Shown one piece after another: positions 1 through 9,650 of a stretch of DNA of 64,000 nucleotides (position 1 is the stretch's first letter; every line of letters begins with the position of its first letter). Made by a program: the position numbers and the translations under genes. The DNA is from Litchfieldella anticariensis FP35 = DSM 16096 (GTDB lineage Bacteria > Pseudomonadota > Gammaproteobacteria > Pseudomonadales > Halomonadaceae): the NCBI RefSeq assembly GCF_000409775.1, contig NZ_KE332393.1, positions 190,171-254,170 of the forward strand, written 5' to 3'. The notes beneath the pieces were generated by a model. The model had not been told where the DNA came from. It searched no databases and was given only the letters and a program-made list of their open reading frames with translations.

Positions 1-639
1 AAGCTGGAGGTCGATGTCGAGAACCGCCGGGCACGGCGCCTCAGTGATGTGTTCGTGGATCTGTCGGGGGTTGCCAAGGGGCACGGTACCGACAGGGTAG
101 CGTCATATCTGGAGACTCAAGGTATCGAACATTATTTGGTCAACATAGGGGGCGAGTTGGCCGTCAAGGGCTATCGTGATGGTGATGAGACCCCTTGGCG
201 TGTTGGTGTCGAAGTGCCCGATGGCAGTCAGCGAGTGGCCCAGCACGTGTTGCCATTGCATGATATCTCGGTGGCGACCTCGGGAGACTATCGCAACTAT
301 TTCGAGGAAAATGGCAAGCGGTATTCACATACTATCGACCCACGTAATGGATACCCGATTCGTCACAAGCTGGCCTCGGTTTCGGTACTGCATCCATCCA
401 ATGCCTGGGCCGATGCCTGGGCTACGGCGCTGCTGGTGCTGGGGCCAGAGTCGGCCATGGCTCTGGCTCGGGAACAGGATCTCAAGGTGCTGACGCTGGA
501 GCGCACTGACAATGGCTGGGCAAGTCGAGTCAGCCCGGCCTTCGTCGACTACTTTGGTGAAGAGACGGTGACCGAAATGAATATCGCGTTGCCCGACGAC
601 AACATGAATATGAATGGTAACGGATACAAGGAGTCATGA
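1..639 (+). CDS. apbE: FAD:protein FMN transferase ApbE (5' partial)
   Basis: The 3' end of an ApbE/NosX-family flavin transferase. The reading frame is open from base 1, so the N-terminus lies outside the window; 212 residues are visible. Family hallmarks are present: a TSGDYRNYF stretch near visible residue 92, followed by HTIDPRNGYP near residue 110, which form part of the FAD and metal site. ApbE attaches FMN covalently to threonine of exported flavoproteins such as the NqrB/NqrC subunits of the Na+-pumping NADH dehydrogenase, fitting a sodium-dependent organism, although no nqr genes are visible here. Its stop codon overlaps the glmU start (ATGA), but the two functions are unrelated. Confidence 0.9.
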   Translation, partial: KLEVDVENRRARRLSDVFVDLSGVAKGHGTDRVASYLETQGIEHYLVNIGGELAVKGYRDGDETPWRVGVEVPDGSQRVAQHVLPLHDISVATSGDYRNYFEENGKRYSHTIDPRNGYPIRHKLASVSVLHPSNAWADAWATALLVLGPESAMALAREQDLKVLTLERTDNGWASRVSPAFVDYFGEETVTEMNIALPDDNMNMNGNGYKES

Positions 640-2012
640 TGACGCTCGACGTGGTGATTCTTGCCGCAGGGCAGGGCAAGAGAATGCGTTCGAACACGCC
701 CAAGGTGTTACATCGGCTGGCAGGCAAGCCGATGTTGCGTCATGTGATTGATACGGCATCACAGCTAGGAGCCGACCGGCTACATGTGGTAGTGGGGCAT
801 GGTGGCGATCAGGTGCGTGTGGCATTGGGCGATTGTCCGGTGCATTTTGCCTTGCAGGAGGAACAGAGAGGCACGGGGCATGCCGTAGCACAGACATTGG
901 ATGCGTTGGGACATGACAAGGTCCTGGTGCTCTATGGCGATGTGCCCCTGATTCGTCGTGACACCCTGGAAGCACTACTGTCTCAAGTCGATGAGCGACG
1001 TATGGGGCTTCTCACCGTGACTCTCGATGACCCGACGGGCTACGGGCGCATTCTGAGAAACGATGACGGTCAGGCGGTGGCCATCATTGAACACAAGGAT
1101 GCCAGTGAAGGGGAACGTGCCATCCGCGAGTGCAACACGGGGATCATGGCCATGACCGCTGCCCAGCTCAAACGCTGGCTGCCGCAGCTCTCAGCTGACA
1201 ATGCCCAAGGGGAATACTACCTGACGGATGTGATCGCCATTGCTGCGGCTGAGGGGGTGAGTATTGCCACCGCACAGCCATCAAACCCGCTGGAGGTGGA
1301 AGGCGTCAACAATCGGGCGCAGATGGCGAATCTCGAACGCGCCTATCAGCAGCGGATCTCTGAACACTTGATGGATGAGGGGGTGGCCCTGATCGATCCC
1401 TCGCGTCTCGATGTGCGGGGTAGCTTGACGTGTGGCCATGACGTCGAAATCGATGTCGGCTGTATTTTCGAAGGCGAGGTCGAGTTGGGCGAAGGCGTGC
1501 GCATTGGTCCCTATTGCGTGATTCGTGACAGCCATATCGGTGCAGAAAGCGTCGTCGAGGCGCATAGTGTGATCGAAGGGACAGTGGCGGCCGGATTGAA
1601 CCGTATCGGTCCCTTTGCCCGCCTACGACCGGGATCGCGGCTTGCAGTGCGAGCCAAGGTTGGCAACTTCGTTGAAACCAAGAATGTCGAGGTCGGCGAA
1701 GGTAGCAAGATCAATCATCTCAGCTATGTCGGCGATGCTAGCCTGGGGCGTAATGTCAATGTTGGCGCCGGCACCATCACCTGCAACTATGATGGGGTCA
1801 ACAAACACCGCACGGAAATCGGCGATGAGGCCTTCATTGGCTCGAACACCGCGTTGGTGGCACCGGTGACGGTGGGGCGGGGTGCCACCGTGGGGGCCGG
1901 TTCGACAATCAGCAAGGATATCGCCGATGGTGCTCTGGCGGTTGCTCGTGGACGCCAAATCAGCAAGGCTGACTGGCCGAGACCGCGCAAGGCGTCAGAC
2001 AAGAATCAATAA
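636..2012 (+). CDS. glmU: Bifunctional UDP-GlcNAc pyrophosphorylase / glucosamine-1-phosphate N-acetyltransferase
   Basis: Cytoplasmic enzyme making UDP-GlcNAc for peptidoglycan and LPS: it acetylates glucosamine-1-phosphate, then uridylylates it. The N-terminal nucleotidyltransferase domain carries the signature LAAGQGKRM at residues 9-17 and YGDVPLI near residue 100. The C-terminal third, from about residue 250, is a left-handed beta-helix of hexapeptide repeats with the PFARLRPG segment of the acetyltransferase site. Length of 458 aa is normal (about 456). The start overlaps the apbE stop; a second ATG follows immediately at 639 and either could be used. glmS follows 12 nt downstream, giving the classical amino-sugar pair. 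Confidence 0.97.
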   Translation: MMTLDVVILAAGQGKRMRSNTPKVLHRLAGKPMLRHVIDTASQLGADRLHVVVGHGGDQVRVALGDCPVHFALQEEQRGTGHAVAQTLDALGHDKVLVLYGDVPLIRRDTLEALLSQVDERRMGLLTVTLDDPTGYGRILRNDDGQAVAIIEHKDASEGERAIRECNTGIMAMTAAQLKRWLPQLSADNAQGEYYLTDVIAIAAAEGVSIATAQPSNPLEVEGVNNRAQMANLERAYQQRISEHLMDEGVALIDPSRLDVRGSLTCGHDVEIDVGCIFEGEVELGEGVRIGPYCVIRDSHIGAESVVEAHSVIEGTVAAGLNRIGPFARLRPGSRLAVRAKVGNFVETKNVEVGEGSKINHLSYVGDASLGRNVNVGAGTITCNYDGVNKHRTEIGDEAFIGSNTALVAPVTVGRGATVGAGSTISKDIADGALAVARGRQISKADWPRPRKASDKNQ

Positions 2013-2024
2013 GGAGAGAATGCC

Positions 2025-3860
2025 ATGTGTGGGATCGTGGGAGCGGTGGCCGAGCGTAATGTGCAAGGTATCTTGCTCGAAGGACTCAAGCGCCTGGAAT
2101 ATCGCGGTTATGACTCGGCGGGTATGGCGATTCTCTCCGAGGATACCCGTCTCAACCGACAACGGGCGGTAGGCAAGGTTTCGTCATTGGAGGCCTGTCT
2201 GCAAGAGGCGCCATTGAACGGCAACGTGGGAATTGCCCATACTCGTTGGGCCACCCATGGACGCCCTACCGAAGGCAACGCTCACCCCCACCAGTCCGGT
2301 GACAGTCTGGCCGTGGTCCATAACGGCATCATCGAAAATTTCGAGACACTGAAGACCGAGTTGGAAGGGCAAGGTTACGTCTTTACCTCCGAAACTGATA
2401 CCGAGGTCATTGCGCATCTACTGGCCCGCGAGTTCACGCGTAGCCAGGACCTGCTGACAGCCGTACAGCGTGCGCTGTCGGGGTTGGGCGGTGCTTATGC
2501 GTTAGGGGTAATGCACAAGGGCGAGCCGGGTGTGGTAATCGGAGCACGCAAGGGCAGTCCTCTGGTGGTGGGGGTTGGCATCGGGGAAGCCTTTCTGGCC
2601 TCGGATCCGCTGGCACTACTGCAGGTCACCGACCGCTTCATCTACCTCCAGGAAGGGGATGTGGTACGGCTCTCTCCGGGCGGACGGATCGAGATATTCG
2701 ACGCTTCCGGAGAAGCCGTGAAACGTCCTGTTCAAGTCTTCGAGCATGGCGACGGTTTGACCACCAAGGGAGAGTACCGTCACTTCATGCTCAAGGAGAT
2801 TCACGAACAACCGCAGGTGATTGCCGCGACCCTCGAGGGGCGTCTCGGTGAGCGTGGCGTGCTGGTCGAGAGTTTCGGTACGAACGCTGAATCGCTGTTC
2901 TCACGGGCCAAGCAGATCCATATCGTGGCATGCGGTACCAGTTATCATGCCGGGATGGTGGCACGATACTGGCTGGAACGTTATGCCGGGATTCCTACCC
3001 AAGTCGAGGTGGCCTCGGAGTATCGCTACCGAAGCGTAGTCGTACCTGAGGACACGCTGTTCGTGACCCTATCGCAGTCTGGAGAGACCGCCGATACCCT
3101 GGCGGCCTTGCGCTTTGCCCAAGAGCGCGACTATCTGGGCAGTTTGGCGATTTGCAACGTACCGGGCAGTTCTCTGGTGCGCGAGTCCGATCTTACGTTG
3201 ATGACTCAGGCGGGACCGGAAATCGGTGTGGCCTCCACCAAGGCCTTTACCACCCAGCTTACTGCCTTGATGCTGCTGACTCTGGCGCTGGCGCGGGTAC
3301 ATGGTGGCGATGCGCAACGTCAGGTTGAAATTGCCGCGGCACTGCGCGAGTTGCCAGCAATCGCCAATCAGGTGTTGGCATTGGACAATGAAATCGAGGT
3401 GCTATCGGCAGCTTTCGCTGAAAAGAACCATGCATTGTTCTTGGGGCGTGGAGCGCACTTTCCTATCGCTCTTGAAGGGGCGTTGAAGCTCAAGGAGATT
3501 TCGTATATCCATGCTGAAGCCTATCCCGCCGGTGAACTCAAGCATGGTCCGCTGGCGTTGGTCGACAGCGAAATGCCGGTAATCTCGGTTGCACCCAACG
3601 ACGAACTGCTCGACAAGCTCAAGTCAAACCTACAGGAAGTTCGTGCTCGTGGCGGAGAACTGTTCGTCTTCGCCGATGAGGATGTGGCGATCGAGCAGAC
3701 AGAAGGACTGCGAATCCTGCGTTTGCCGCATATCGACGAGGCACTGGCGCCGATTCTCTATACTCTGCCGCTACAGCTGCTGTCCTATCATGTGGCGGTA
3801 CTCAAGGGTACCGATGTCGACCAGCCGCGCAATCTGGCCAAGTCAGTGACGGTGGAATGA
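2025..3860 (+). CDS. glmS: Glutamine--fructose-6-phosphate aminotransferase (isomerizing)
   Basis: Makes glucosamine-6-phosphate from fructose-6-phosphate and glutamine, the first step of the hexosamine pathway that GlmU completes. The mature N-terminus begins with the catalytic Cys2 (MCGIVGAVA), the Ntn glutaminase nucleophile. Two SIS domains follow, with ACGTSYHAG near residue 304 and LSQSGETADT near residue 349; the C-terminal isomerase region ends in the conserved LAKSVTVE tail. Length of 611 aa matches the family (609 in E. coli). It lies 12 nt after glmU with AAGGAG upstream of the ATG. No glmS ribozyme is expected or seen in the short leader, as is usual for Gram-negatives. Confidence 0.98.
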   Translation: MCGIVGAVAERNVQGILLEGLKRLEYRGYDSAGMAILSEDTRLNRQRAVGKVSSLEACLQEAPLNGNVGIAHTRWATHGRPTEGNAHPHQSGDSLAVVHNGIIENFETLKTELEGQGYVFTSETDTEVIAHLLAREFTRSQDLLTAVQRALSGLGGAYALGVMHKGEPGVVIGARKGSPLVVGVGIGEAFLASDPLALLQVTDRFIYLQEGDVVRLSPGGRIEIFDASGEAVKRPVQVFEHGDGLTTKGEYRHFMLKEIHEQPQVIAATLEGRLGERGVLVESFGTNAESLFSRAKQIHIVACGTSYHAGMVARYWLERYAGIPTQVEVASEYRYRSVVVPEDTLFVTLSQSGETADTLAALRFAQERDYLGSLAICNVPGSSLVRESDLTLMTQAGPEIGVASTKAFTTQLTALMLLTLALARVHGGDAQRQVEIAAALRELPAIANQVLALDNEIEVLSAAFAEKNHALFLGRGAHFPIALEGALKLKEISYIHAEAYPAGELKHGPLALVDSEMPVISVAPNDELLDKLKSNLQEVRARGGELFVFADEDVAIEQTEGLRILRLPHIDEALAPILYTLPLQLLSYHVAVLKGTDVDQPRNLAKSVTVE

Positions 3861-3883
3861 TCGTTTGCATTATTTGCTTGAAT

Positions 3884-3924
3884 AGGCCGATCTCATACGG
3901 GGAGTGGTTATTGAGGTCGGCCTT
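3884..3924 (+). terminator. Probable terminator after glmS
   Basis: An 11-bp inverted repeat (3884-3894 and 3913-3923, one G-U pair) follows the glmS stop by 23 nt and ends in only TT(T) before TTGAAAAA. The stem is good but the T-tract is short, so termination may be partial. It separates glmUS from the DUF945 gene. Confidence 0.5.
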
Positions 3925-3958
3925 TGAAAAATAAGATCCAATAAAAGAGGAAACGGAC

Positions 3959-5662
3959 GTGGGGAAAGGGAGTTTGCGTGGCCGATGGCCAAGAATCTTG
4001 GTTGCCTTGTCGTTGTTGGTGTTCGTGGCGGTCTTGGCGATACCGTATTGGATGGGAAAGCAGACCGAACGCAAGTATGCGGAGTATCTGCAGCAACTAG
4101 ACGACTTGGCCTATCTTGAGGTACTGAGTTCGCGCTATGAGCGCCATTGGTTTTCCGCACGGGCCAGTTATGACCTCGCCCTGAGTTCCGAATTTGAAAC
4201 ATTGGTGAAGTCGCTCTTTCCCGCCTGGCAACTTCCGAATGAAGCACTCCTCGTAAGCGTCAGCGATCGTATACAGCACGGTCCTTTCAATGGGGGAATG
4301 GCGCGTGTGGAAGGACACGTCGGTTTTGACGGAGGGTTGCTGGCGAGTCTGGTGGAAATCGAAGCGCAAACGACAGGTCAGGGATATCGAGCTTCGATCG
4401 GTTATGACCAGGTACTGCGCGGTCACTGGGAGCCGATGCATCTTGCCGTAACGGCGGCTCCTGAATGGCGTGATATGGGCTGGGATGCCCGCTATGTCAT
4501 GGACTATGAAGGTGGCGACTTCAGCTACGATCCGGGCACTGGCGAGTACCATACGACCGGACGGATGAAACGGATGCTCATGGAAGATCCCACTGGTGTG
4601 CGTACGACCGAGGACTCGACGTCGGAAGTCGTGGCACGCTTCTCGGACGGAACACTACGTGAACTCCGCCTCGAGTCCCATGATTCACTCGTTCTCAACG
4701 AAAGTCGCGATGCATTGCACCCCTCGCGGATAACGGGTCAATCTACTTTTCTTGGCGTTTACTTCGATGATGACGGACGAGTCGAACGCTTCGAATCGCA
4801 ACTCGGCATGGACGAACTTGATACCGCTTGGCCCAATGGTCGTCTGCAAGCCGATGGTGTGTCGTTGGCATTCGAGGGGACGCGAGAGGGCGAGCATGCC
4901 TGGTTTGGAAGTGCTGACCTGGGGCTGGATGCCATTGTTGTCAAGGAGCAGGGAGTGCCGAGCATTTCCCTCAATGCAATGAAGGTCAGCCTGGGTCTCG
5001 AGCCGGAAGCCGATGATGCCTTGGAACTGGTTGCGGGGATGAGCGCTCGAGATATTCGGTTCAAGGATATGGACGAGCCCGTGGCTTATGACTACCAGTT
5101 GAGAATGGGACAGTTACGGCGCAGTGCATACGATGACCTGTGGCAGTTGTTCTATCGCGCCGTGGATGAATTCCAGCTCGAGCATCCCGAGGTTTCACCT
5201 GTCGTCCTCGAGCGAATGAATGAAGCGGCCATGGCGCTGGTCGGTGATCGGTTGCAATTGAGTGCCAAACCGGTGCAAATCAGTATGGGCGAAGCGGGTC
5301 TCAATCTGGAACTGGATGCCAGTATTCCAGTAGACGCCCTCATGGTGTTCGGGGCCAGTGAGCAGGCATTGCTGATGTCGGATAGTCAGGTGGAGCTCTC
5401 CGCGGATGTTTCCGCTGATCTTATCCACAAGATGGCACGCGAATATCTTCGCCATGATTACAACGAAATAGGGTATCAGGCTTCCGACAAGGAATTGACG
5501 GCACTCGCCAAGGAAATGGTCTCCACCGACGTTGACGCGCTTCTCAAGCAGGGGATCATCCTTCAAGAAGGAGATGGTCACTATAGTACGCACTTCCAGT
5601 TGGAAGGGCATGAACTCACGGTGAATGGCGAGCCTGCCGACTGGCTGCTGGAACGATTGTAA
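3959..5662 (+). CDS. DUF945 family (YdgA-like) membrane-anchored protein
   Basis: A 567-aa protein with a single N-terminal membrane segment (about residues 10-31, rich in L, V and A) followed by a large, mostly beta-predicted exported region. This layout and the PYWMGKQTE segment just after the anchor resemble DUF945/YdgA proteins of E. coli and Pseudomonas, whose function is not established. The GTG start at 3959 is supported by AGAGGAAAC just upstream. It stands alone between glmS and a DUF72 gene, with a terminator-like hairpin before it. Family placement rests on architecture and remembered similarity and is not a catalytic assignment. Confidence 0.7.
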   Translation: MGKGSLRGRWPRILVALSLLVFVAVLAIPYWMGKQTERKYAEYLQQLDDLAYLEVLSSRYERHWFSARASYDLALSSEFETLVKSLFPAWQLPNEALLVSVSDRIQHGPFNGGMARVEGHVGFDGGLLASLVEIEAQTTGQGYRASIGYDQVLRGHWEPMHLAVTAAPEWRDMGWDARYVMDYEGGDFSYDPGTGEYHTTGRMKRMLMEDPTGVRTTEDSTSEVVARFSDGTLRELRLESHDSLVLNESRDALHPSRITGQSTFLGVYFDDDGRVERFESQLGMDELDTAWPNGRLQADGVSLAFEGTREGEHAWFGSADLGLDAIVVKEQGVPSISLNAMKVSLGLEPEADDALELVAGMSARDIRFKDMDEPVAYDYQLRMGQLRRSAYDDLWQLFYRAVDEFQLEHPEVSPVVLERMNEAAMALVGDRLQLSAKPVQISMGEAGLNLELDASIPVDALMVFGASEQALLMSDSQVELSADVSADLIHKMAREYLRHDYNEIGYQASDKELTALAKEMVSTDVDALLKQGIILQEGDGHYSTHFQLEGHELTVNGEPADWLLERL

Positions 5663-5691
5663 GCGGGATAGAGCTTTAACAGGGTCCTTGC

Positions 5692-6573
5692 ATGTCAGGG
5701 GTGAACGTCACCAGGCCAGCCATGATTCACCTTGGCCTGGCCATGTGGGCCAACAGCGATTGGCGGGGTAGTCTGTTCGCTCCTCACGGTGGGCAGGAGG
5801 ATTGGCTTGCCGATTATGCCAAAGTGTTTTCCGCCGTCGAGGGCAATACCACTTTCTACAGCGGCGCCCCCAAAGCTGAAACGGTTGCCTCCTGGGCTCG
5901 CCAGGCTCCGGCGGGTTTCCGTTTCTGCTTCAAACTGCCCGCCACGCTGACCCATGAGCGGCGTTTGTCGGGAATCGATGCCGAGCTTGATAGTTTCCTT
6001 TCGCGTCTTGCGCCATTGCATGACCGGCTTGGTCCCATCATGGTGCAACTACCGCGTGATTTTAGTGCACAGGAATTGCCCCAGCTCGATCGTCTGTTAA
6101 CTCGTTGGCCAGCGGAAATCCCCAGTGCCGTAGAGGTACGTCATAGTGATTTTTTCCACAAGGGGAAGGCGGAGATTGCACTGAACCGGTTGTTGATAAC
6201 TCATGGTGTGGATCGCGTGATGCTCGATGTACGCCCCTTGTTCTCCACATCCGCGGAAGCGGATCCCAGGTTGGTCAAGGCCCAGAGCGAAAAGCCGAAA
6301 TGCCCATTACACGTGATTTCCACGGGAGAACGACCGCTGATACGTTTCATTGGCCACTTGGATGAAAGTATCAATGATGCTTATTTCGCACCTTGGTGTG
6401 AACGTTTGGCCCTGTGGATAAATCAGGGGAAAACTCCTTTTCTCTTTGTGCATACACCGGATAACCGCCAAGCTCCCCAATTGGCGCGTCGTCTTTATAA
6501 GCAGCTTTCTCGACACTGCACGTTGCCTCCGCTTGCTTCCTTCGCGGGCGACACCCAGACCTCGCTATTCTGA
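5692..6573 (+). CDS. DUF72 domain-containing protein (YecE-like)
   Basis: A 293-aa TIM-barrel-like DUF72 protein. Typical segments are visible: an N-terminal IHLGLAMWANSDWRG, then FSAVEGNTTFYSGAP near residue 43, FCFKLPATLTHERRL near residue 77, and a C-terminal FLFVHTPDN corresponding to the family's YVYFNND-type motif. The biochemical role of the family is unknown, though nuclease-like or metal-dependent hydrolase activity has been suggested. The ATG at 5692 lacks a strong Shine-Dalgarno; an ATG at 5722, directly before the conserved IHLGLA block, is a reasonable alternative. Lies 29 nt after the DUF945 gene and may be co-transcribed. Confidence 0.82.
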   Translation: MSGVNVTRPAMIHLGLAMWANSDWRGSLFAPHGGQEDWLADYAKVFSAVEGNTTFYSGAPKAETVASWARQAPAGFRFCFKLPATLTHERRLSGIDAELDSFLSRLAPLHDRLGPIMVQLPRDFSAQELPQLDRLLTRWPAEIPSAVEVRHSDFFHKGKAEIALNRLLITHGVDRVMLDVRPLFSTSAEADPRLVKAQSEKPKCPLHVISTGERPLIRFIGHLDESINDAYFAPWCERLALWINQGKTPFLFVHTPDNRQAPQLARRLYKQLSRHCTLPPLASFAGDTQTSLF

Positions 6574-6879
6574 GTACTGCTCATTCCCTCTGGCCATCAA
6601 GCGTATGATCGGATAGTTTTACCGCTCAGATACCGGCTACCCATCGATATTTCTGGAAACGTGCGATATCCATGCATCTTTCCATTGCACCGGTATCCCG
6701 CTTCCCCGCCAGGGTATCGACCAAATACCCAGCGGTGGAGTGCTGGCAGCGATCCTGCTGGGATCCTGTCATGCCTGGAAGGCACCTTGTGATCCGGGGT
6801 GTCGAGGGCGTGGCGACAACAAGCACAAGCCGTCATCGCTTCCGACCGATCGATGACGACACGCACAATCAGGTGAAAC
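6574..6879. other. Intergenic region before the NSS symporter gene
   Basis: 306 bp without a supportable gene. Long frames crossing it are shadows of the symporter gene. No clear hairpin with T-tract, no -35/-10 pair near consensus, and no riboswitch-like structure was recognised. The promoter of the symporter presumably lies here. Confidence 0.4.
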
Positions 6880-8223
6880 ATGTCGAAACTATCCCATGCA
6901 CAATGGTCATCGAAGATGACTTTCATCCTCGCCGCCGCCGGTTCTGCGGTTGGCTTGGGAAATATCTGGCGGTTTTCCTATATGGTGGGCGAAAGCGGTG
7001 GCGCTGCCTTCGTACTCGTCTACCTTGCCTGCGTTGCGCTGGTCGGCCTGCCGGTCCTGGTATCGGAATGGCTGATAGGCCGGCGTGGGCAGAAAAATCC
7101 TATCAATACCATGGCTGAACTGGCCAGGAAGGGTGGACATAGTCAGGCTTGGACACTGATCGGGATCAGTGGCGTTGTGGCTGCCTTTCTGATTCTGTCG
7201 TTCTACAGTGTGATCGGTGGTTGGTCGCTGTCTTATACATTGGGCTCGGTGACCGGCGCCTTCAGTGGCAAGGATGCCGATGCTATCGGCGGGCTTTTCA
7301 ACGGCCTGCTGGCTAGCCCTGGGAAGCTACTGCTGTGGCATACGGCCTTCATGCTGCTGGTCGTCTTCATCGTGGCACGGGGGGTGACCAAAGGTCTGGA
7401 AGGGGCTGTTCGTACCATGATGCCCGCGCTATTCATACTGATGGTGGTGCTGGTGATCTATGGCATGACCACCGGGCATTTCGGTGAAGCCATGAGCTTC
7501 ATGTTCAACCCCGATTGGAGTGCATTGAGTGGCGGTGTGGTGCTGGCGGCCATGGGCCAGGCCTTTTTCACCCTGTCGCTGGGCATGGGCATCATGATGG
7601 CCTACGGCTCCTATCTGGGAGAGGACGTGGATCTGATCAGTACGGCGCGGACCGTGATCATCCTGGATACCTTGGTCGCTATCCTGGCGGGTATGGCGAT
7701 CTTTCCCATCGTCTTCGCCAATGGGCTGAGCCCCGGCGAGGGCCCCGGCCTGATTTTCGTCACCTTGCCGTTGGCCTTCGGTAACATGACCGGAGGGACG
7801 ATCCTGGGATTGATGTTCTTCGTATTGCTGACCTTCGCTGCACTGACGTCGGCCATTTCGCTGCTGGAGCCGGTGGTGGAGTTCGTCGAGGAGCGTACGC
7901 CGCTGACCCGTGTTCCCGCGACATTGATCGCAGCCGTGGCGGTCTGGGCCTTGGGGATCGCAGCTCTGATGTCGTTCAACGTGTGGGATGCGCCGGTTGC
8001 CTTCGGACTCAACGTCTTCGATCTGCTGGATACCTTCACCAGCAAGTTCCTGTTGCCGCTAACCGGTCTTGGCGCGATCGTATTCGCCGCTTGGTGCCTG
8101 GATCGCGAAAGTGTTCATCGGGAGCTGTCACTGGGTGCCACCGGCAATGCGCTATGGCATGCCACTTCACGCTACATCGCACCGATCGGCGTGATCTTCG
8201 TCTTTGTCGGCGGCCTTCTCTAG
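6880..8223 (+). CDS. Neurotransmitter:sodium symporter (SNF) family transporter
   Basis: Inner-membrane Na+-coupled amino-acid transporter of the LeuT/NSS class. The N-terminus holds the family signature GSAVGLGNIWRFSYM (TM1, Na+ and substrate site) at about residues 21-35, then a GGAAFVLVYL segment. Roughly eleven hydrophobic segments are visible, and 447 aa is the usual bacterial length. Substrate cannot be read from sequence; bacterial relatives carry tryptophan, tyrosine, leucine or other neutral amino acids. It is a single-gene unit, followed by a GC-rich hairpin. A sodium-coupled carrier fits a halophilic lifestyle. Confidence 0.92.
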   Translation: MSKLSHAQWSSKMTFILAAAGSAVGLGNIWRFSYMVGESGGAAFVLVYLACVALVGLPVLVSEWLIGRRGQKNPINTMAELARKGGHSQAWTLIGISGVVAAFLILSFYSVIGGWSLSYTLGSVTGAFSGKDADAIGGLFNGLLASPGKLLLWHTAFMLLVVFIVARGVTKGLEGAVRTMMPALFILMVVLVIYGMTTGHFGEAMSFMFNPDWSALSGGVVLAAMGQAFFTLSLGMGIMMAYGSYLGEDVDLISTARTVIILDTLVAILAGMAIFPIVFANGLSPGEGPGLIFVTLPLAFGNMTGGTILGLMFFVLLTFAALTSAISLLEPVVEFVEERTPLTRVPATLIAAVAVWALGIAALMSFNVWDAPVAFGLNVFDLLDTFTSKFLLPLTGLGAIVFAAWCLDRESVHRELSLGATGNALWHATSRYIAPIGVIFVFVGGLL

Positions 8224-8247
8224 AACGAGAGCTGCCGAGCGTCATCT

Positions 8248-8273
8248 GCGAGCCCTGGCGATCCGGGGCTCGC
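8248..8273 (+). terminator. Hairpin after the NSS symporter gene
   Basis: Perfect 8-bp arms (8248-8255 and 8266-8273) with a small inner GG/CC pairing, 25 nt after the stop codon. There is no T-tract, so it may act as a weak terminator or mRNA-end stabiliser. It lies between converging genes and could serve both. Confidence 0.4.
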
Positions 8274-8315
8274 GTGGGTCGATTACGCCCTATTCGTTCA
8301 GTGGCGTTTCTCCTG

Positions 8316-8516
8316 CTACTGCATCAGTTCATCGTCCAGGTCGGCGATATCACGTTCCAGGCGCTTGAATTCGTTGTGCAGTTCGATACCTCGACGGGCC
8401 CTCAGATAACGCACGGCCGCGGATCTCTTGCGCTGCTTGTGCTCGCTTTCTTTCATGCTCATGAAGATGTCGAGAAGTTCATTCTTGACCGAAGATACCT
8501 GTTCGACATTACGCAT
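8316..8516 (-). CDS. Small charged conserved protein (possibly PA3496-like)
   Basis: A 66-aa protein very rich in K, R, E and D, predicted to be almost wholly helical, with no signal peptide or membrane segment. The C-terminal part (ARRGIELHNEFKRLERD and the acidic tail DLDDEL) recalls small Pseudomonas proteins annotated as PA3496-family putative envelope integrity proteins, but that match is from memory and weak. A good Shine-Dalgarno AGGAGA precedes the ATG by 7 nt, which supports translation. It is a lone gene between the NSS symporter and hexR, transcribed away from hexR. Function unknown. Confidence 0.6.
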   Translation of the reverse strand: MRNVEQVSSVKNELLDIFMSMKESEHKQRKRSAAVRYLRARRGIELHNEFKRLERDIADLDDELMQ

Positions 8517-8776
8517 GATCGGCTCTCCTGGCTTACGGTGAGTGCAGGCTTCCTGCGATTATCACGACATGTCATTACTTACTATACCTCACTTGACAAA
8601 ATGATGACGGCGTGGGTGACAACGCTTATCTCACCAAGACATGACAATCGACTCATCAAGTGGGGCATACTGTATTCATCGGCGACCGCAAGTGGGCCGA
8701 ATATCGTGCTGGTTATTGACGAAGTGCTGGTTATGCAATCAAACAAGCAAGAAACGTGCTGTTTAAGGAGCGAATC

Positions 8777-9631
8777 GTGAGCCGCGCCCTGTTTGATGAA
8801 TTGAGAGGTCGCATGGAGCACTTTCGTCGCTCCGAGCAGAAGGTGGCACGTTTTGTGCTGCGCAATCCTGATGAAGTTATCCACATGCGGATCGTCGATC
8901 TGGCCACCGAGGCCAAGGTCAGCGAGCCCACCGTAGTTCGCTTCTGCCGGGCGCTGGGCTGCAATGGCTTCCAGGATTTCAAACTCAAACTCGCCCAGAT
9001 GTTGGCTACTGGCAGCCAGTTCGCGCAGTTCTCCATGAACGATAGCGACAGTGTGGCCGAATTTTCCCATAGCATCTTCGATTCCACCGTGGGAACTCTG
9101 CTCTCGGTGCGTGATCGGCTCGATAACGATGCCTTGAGCAAGGCCATCAATGCCCTGGCCATGGCCAATCGGGTCGAGTTCTACGGATTCGGAGCGTCGG
9201 GCGCAGTGGCTTTCGATGCCCAGCACAAGTTCTTTCGCTTGCAGATTTCCACTTCGGCTTATGCCGACCCGCACATGCAGAACATGTCGGCGGTAACGCT
9301 GAAGGAAGGTGACGTAGTGGTGGCAATCTCCCAGACGGGGCGTACCCGGGCTCTGGTGGCCAGCGTTCGCCTGGCCCGCGAGACCGGCGCCACGGTGGTC
9401 GGGTTGTGTCCCAGTGGCTCGCCGTTGGCTGAGGAAGTCACCTTGCCGCTGTATATCGATGTCCACGAGGATACCGAGATCTATACCCCGATGAGCTCGC
9501 GTATTGCTCACTTGGTGTTGATTGACGTTCTAGCGGTGGGTGTTGCCAAGACACGTGGTCCCAAGCTGGCCGAACAATTGAAGGCGGTAAAGAAGAGCCT
9601 GACGCCGCTACGCTTTCCCGAGCCAGAATGA
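8777..9631 (+). CDS. hexR: MurR/RpiR-family regulator HexR of central carbon metabolism
   Basis: Transcription factor with an N-terminal RpiR helix-turn-helix (residues about 1-77, with VSEPTVVRFCRALGCNGFQD as the recognition part) and a C-terminal SIS sugar-phosphate domain (about 120-260, FYGFGASGAVAFDAQHKFFR). It closely matches HexR, which represses Entner-Doudoroff and glycolytic genes and is released by 2-keto-3-deoxy-6-phosphogluconate. GTG at 8777 is chosen because AAGGAG sits 6 nt upstream; the upstream in-frame GTG at 8756 has no such site. Unlike in Pseudomonas, no zwf-pgl-eda neighbours are present, so regulation is in trans. I saw no HexR operator in front of it. Confidence 0.9.
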   Translation: MSRALFDELRGRMEHFRRSEQKVARFVLRNPDEVIHMRIVDLATEAKVSEPTVVRFCRALGCNGFQDFKLKLAQMLATGSQFAQFSMNDSDSVAEFSHSIFDSTVGTLLSVRDRLDNDALSKAINALAMANRVEFYGFGASGAVAFDAQHKFFRLQISTSAYADPHMQNMSAVTLKEGDVVVAISQTGRTRALVASVRLARETGATVVGLCPSGSPLAEEVTLPLYIDVHEDTEIYTPMSSRIAHLVLIDVLAVGVAKTRGPKLAEQLKAVKKSLTPLRFPEPE

Positions 9632-9650
9632 GTCATGAGCGGTAAGCGTT

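Noticed and set aside
8582-9511. 309-aa frame antisense to hexR
   Set aside because: Shadow frame from codon bias in a GC-rich gene; no domain, no ribosome-binding site, and hexR on the other strand is well conserved.
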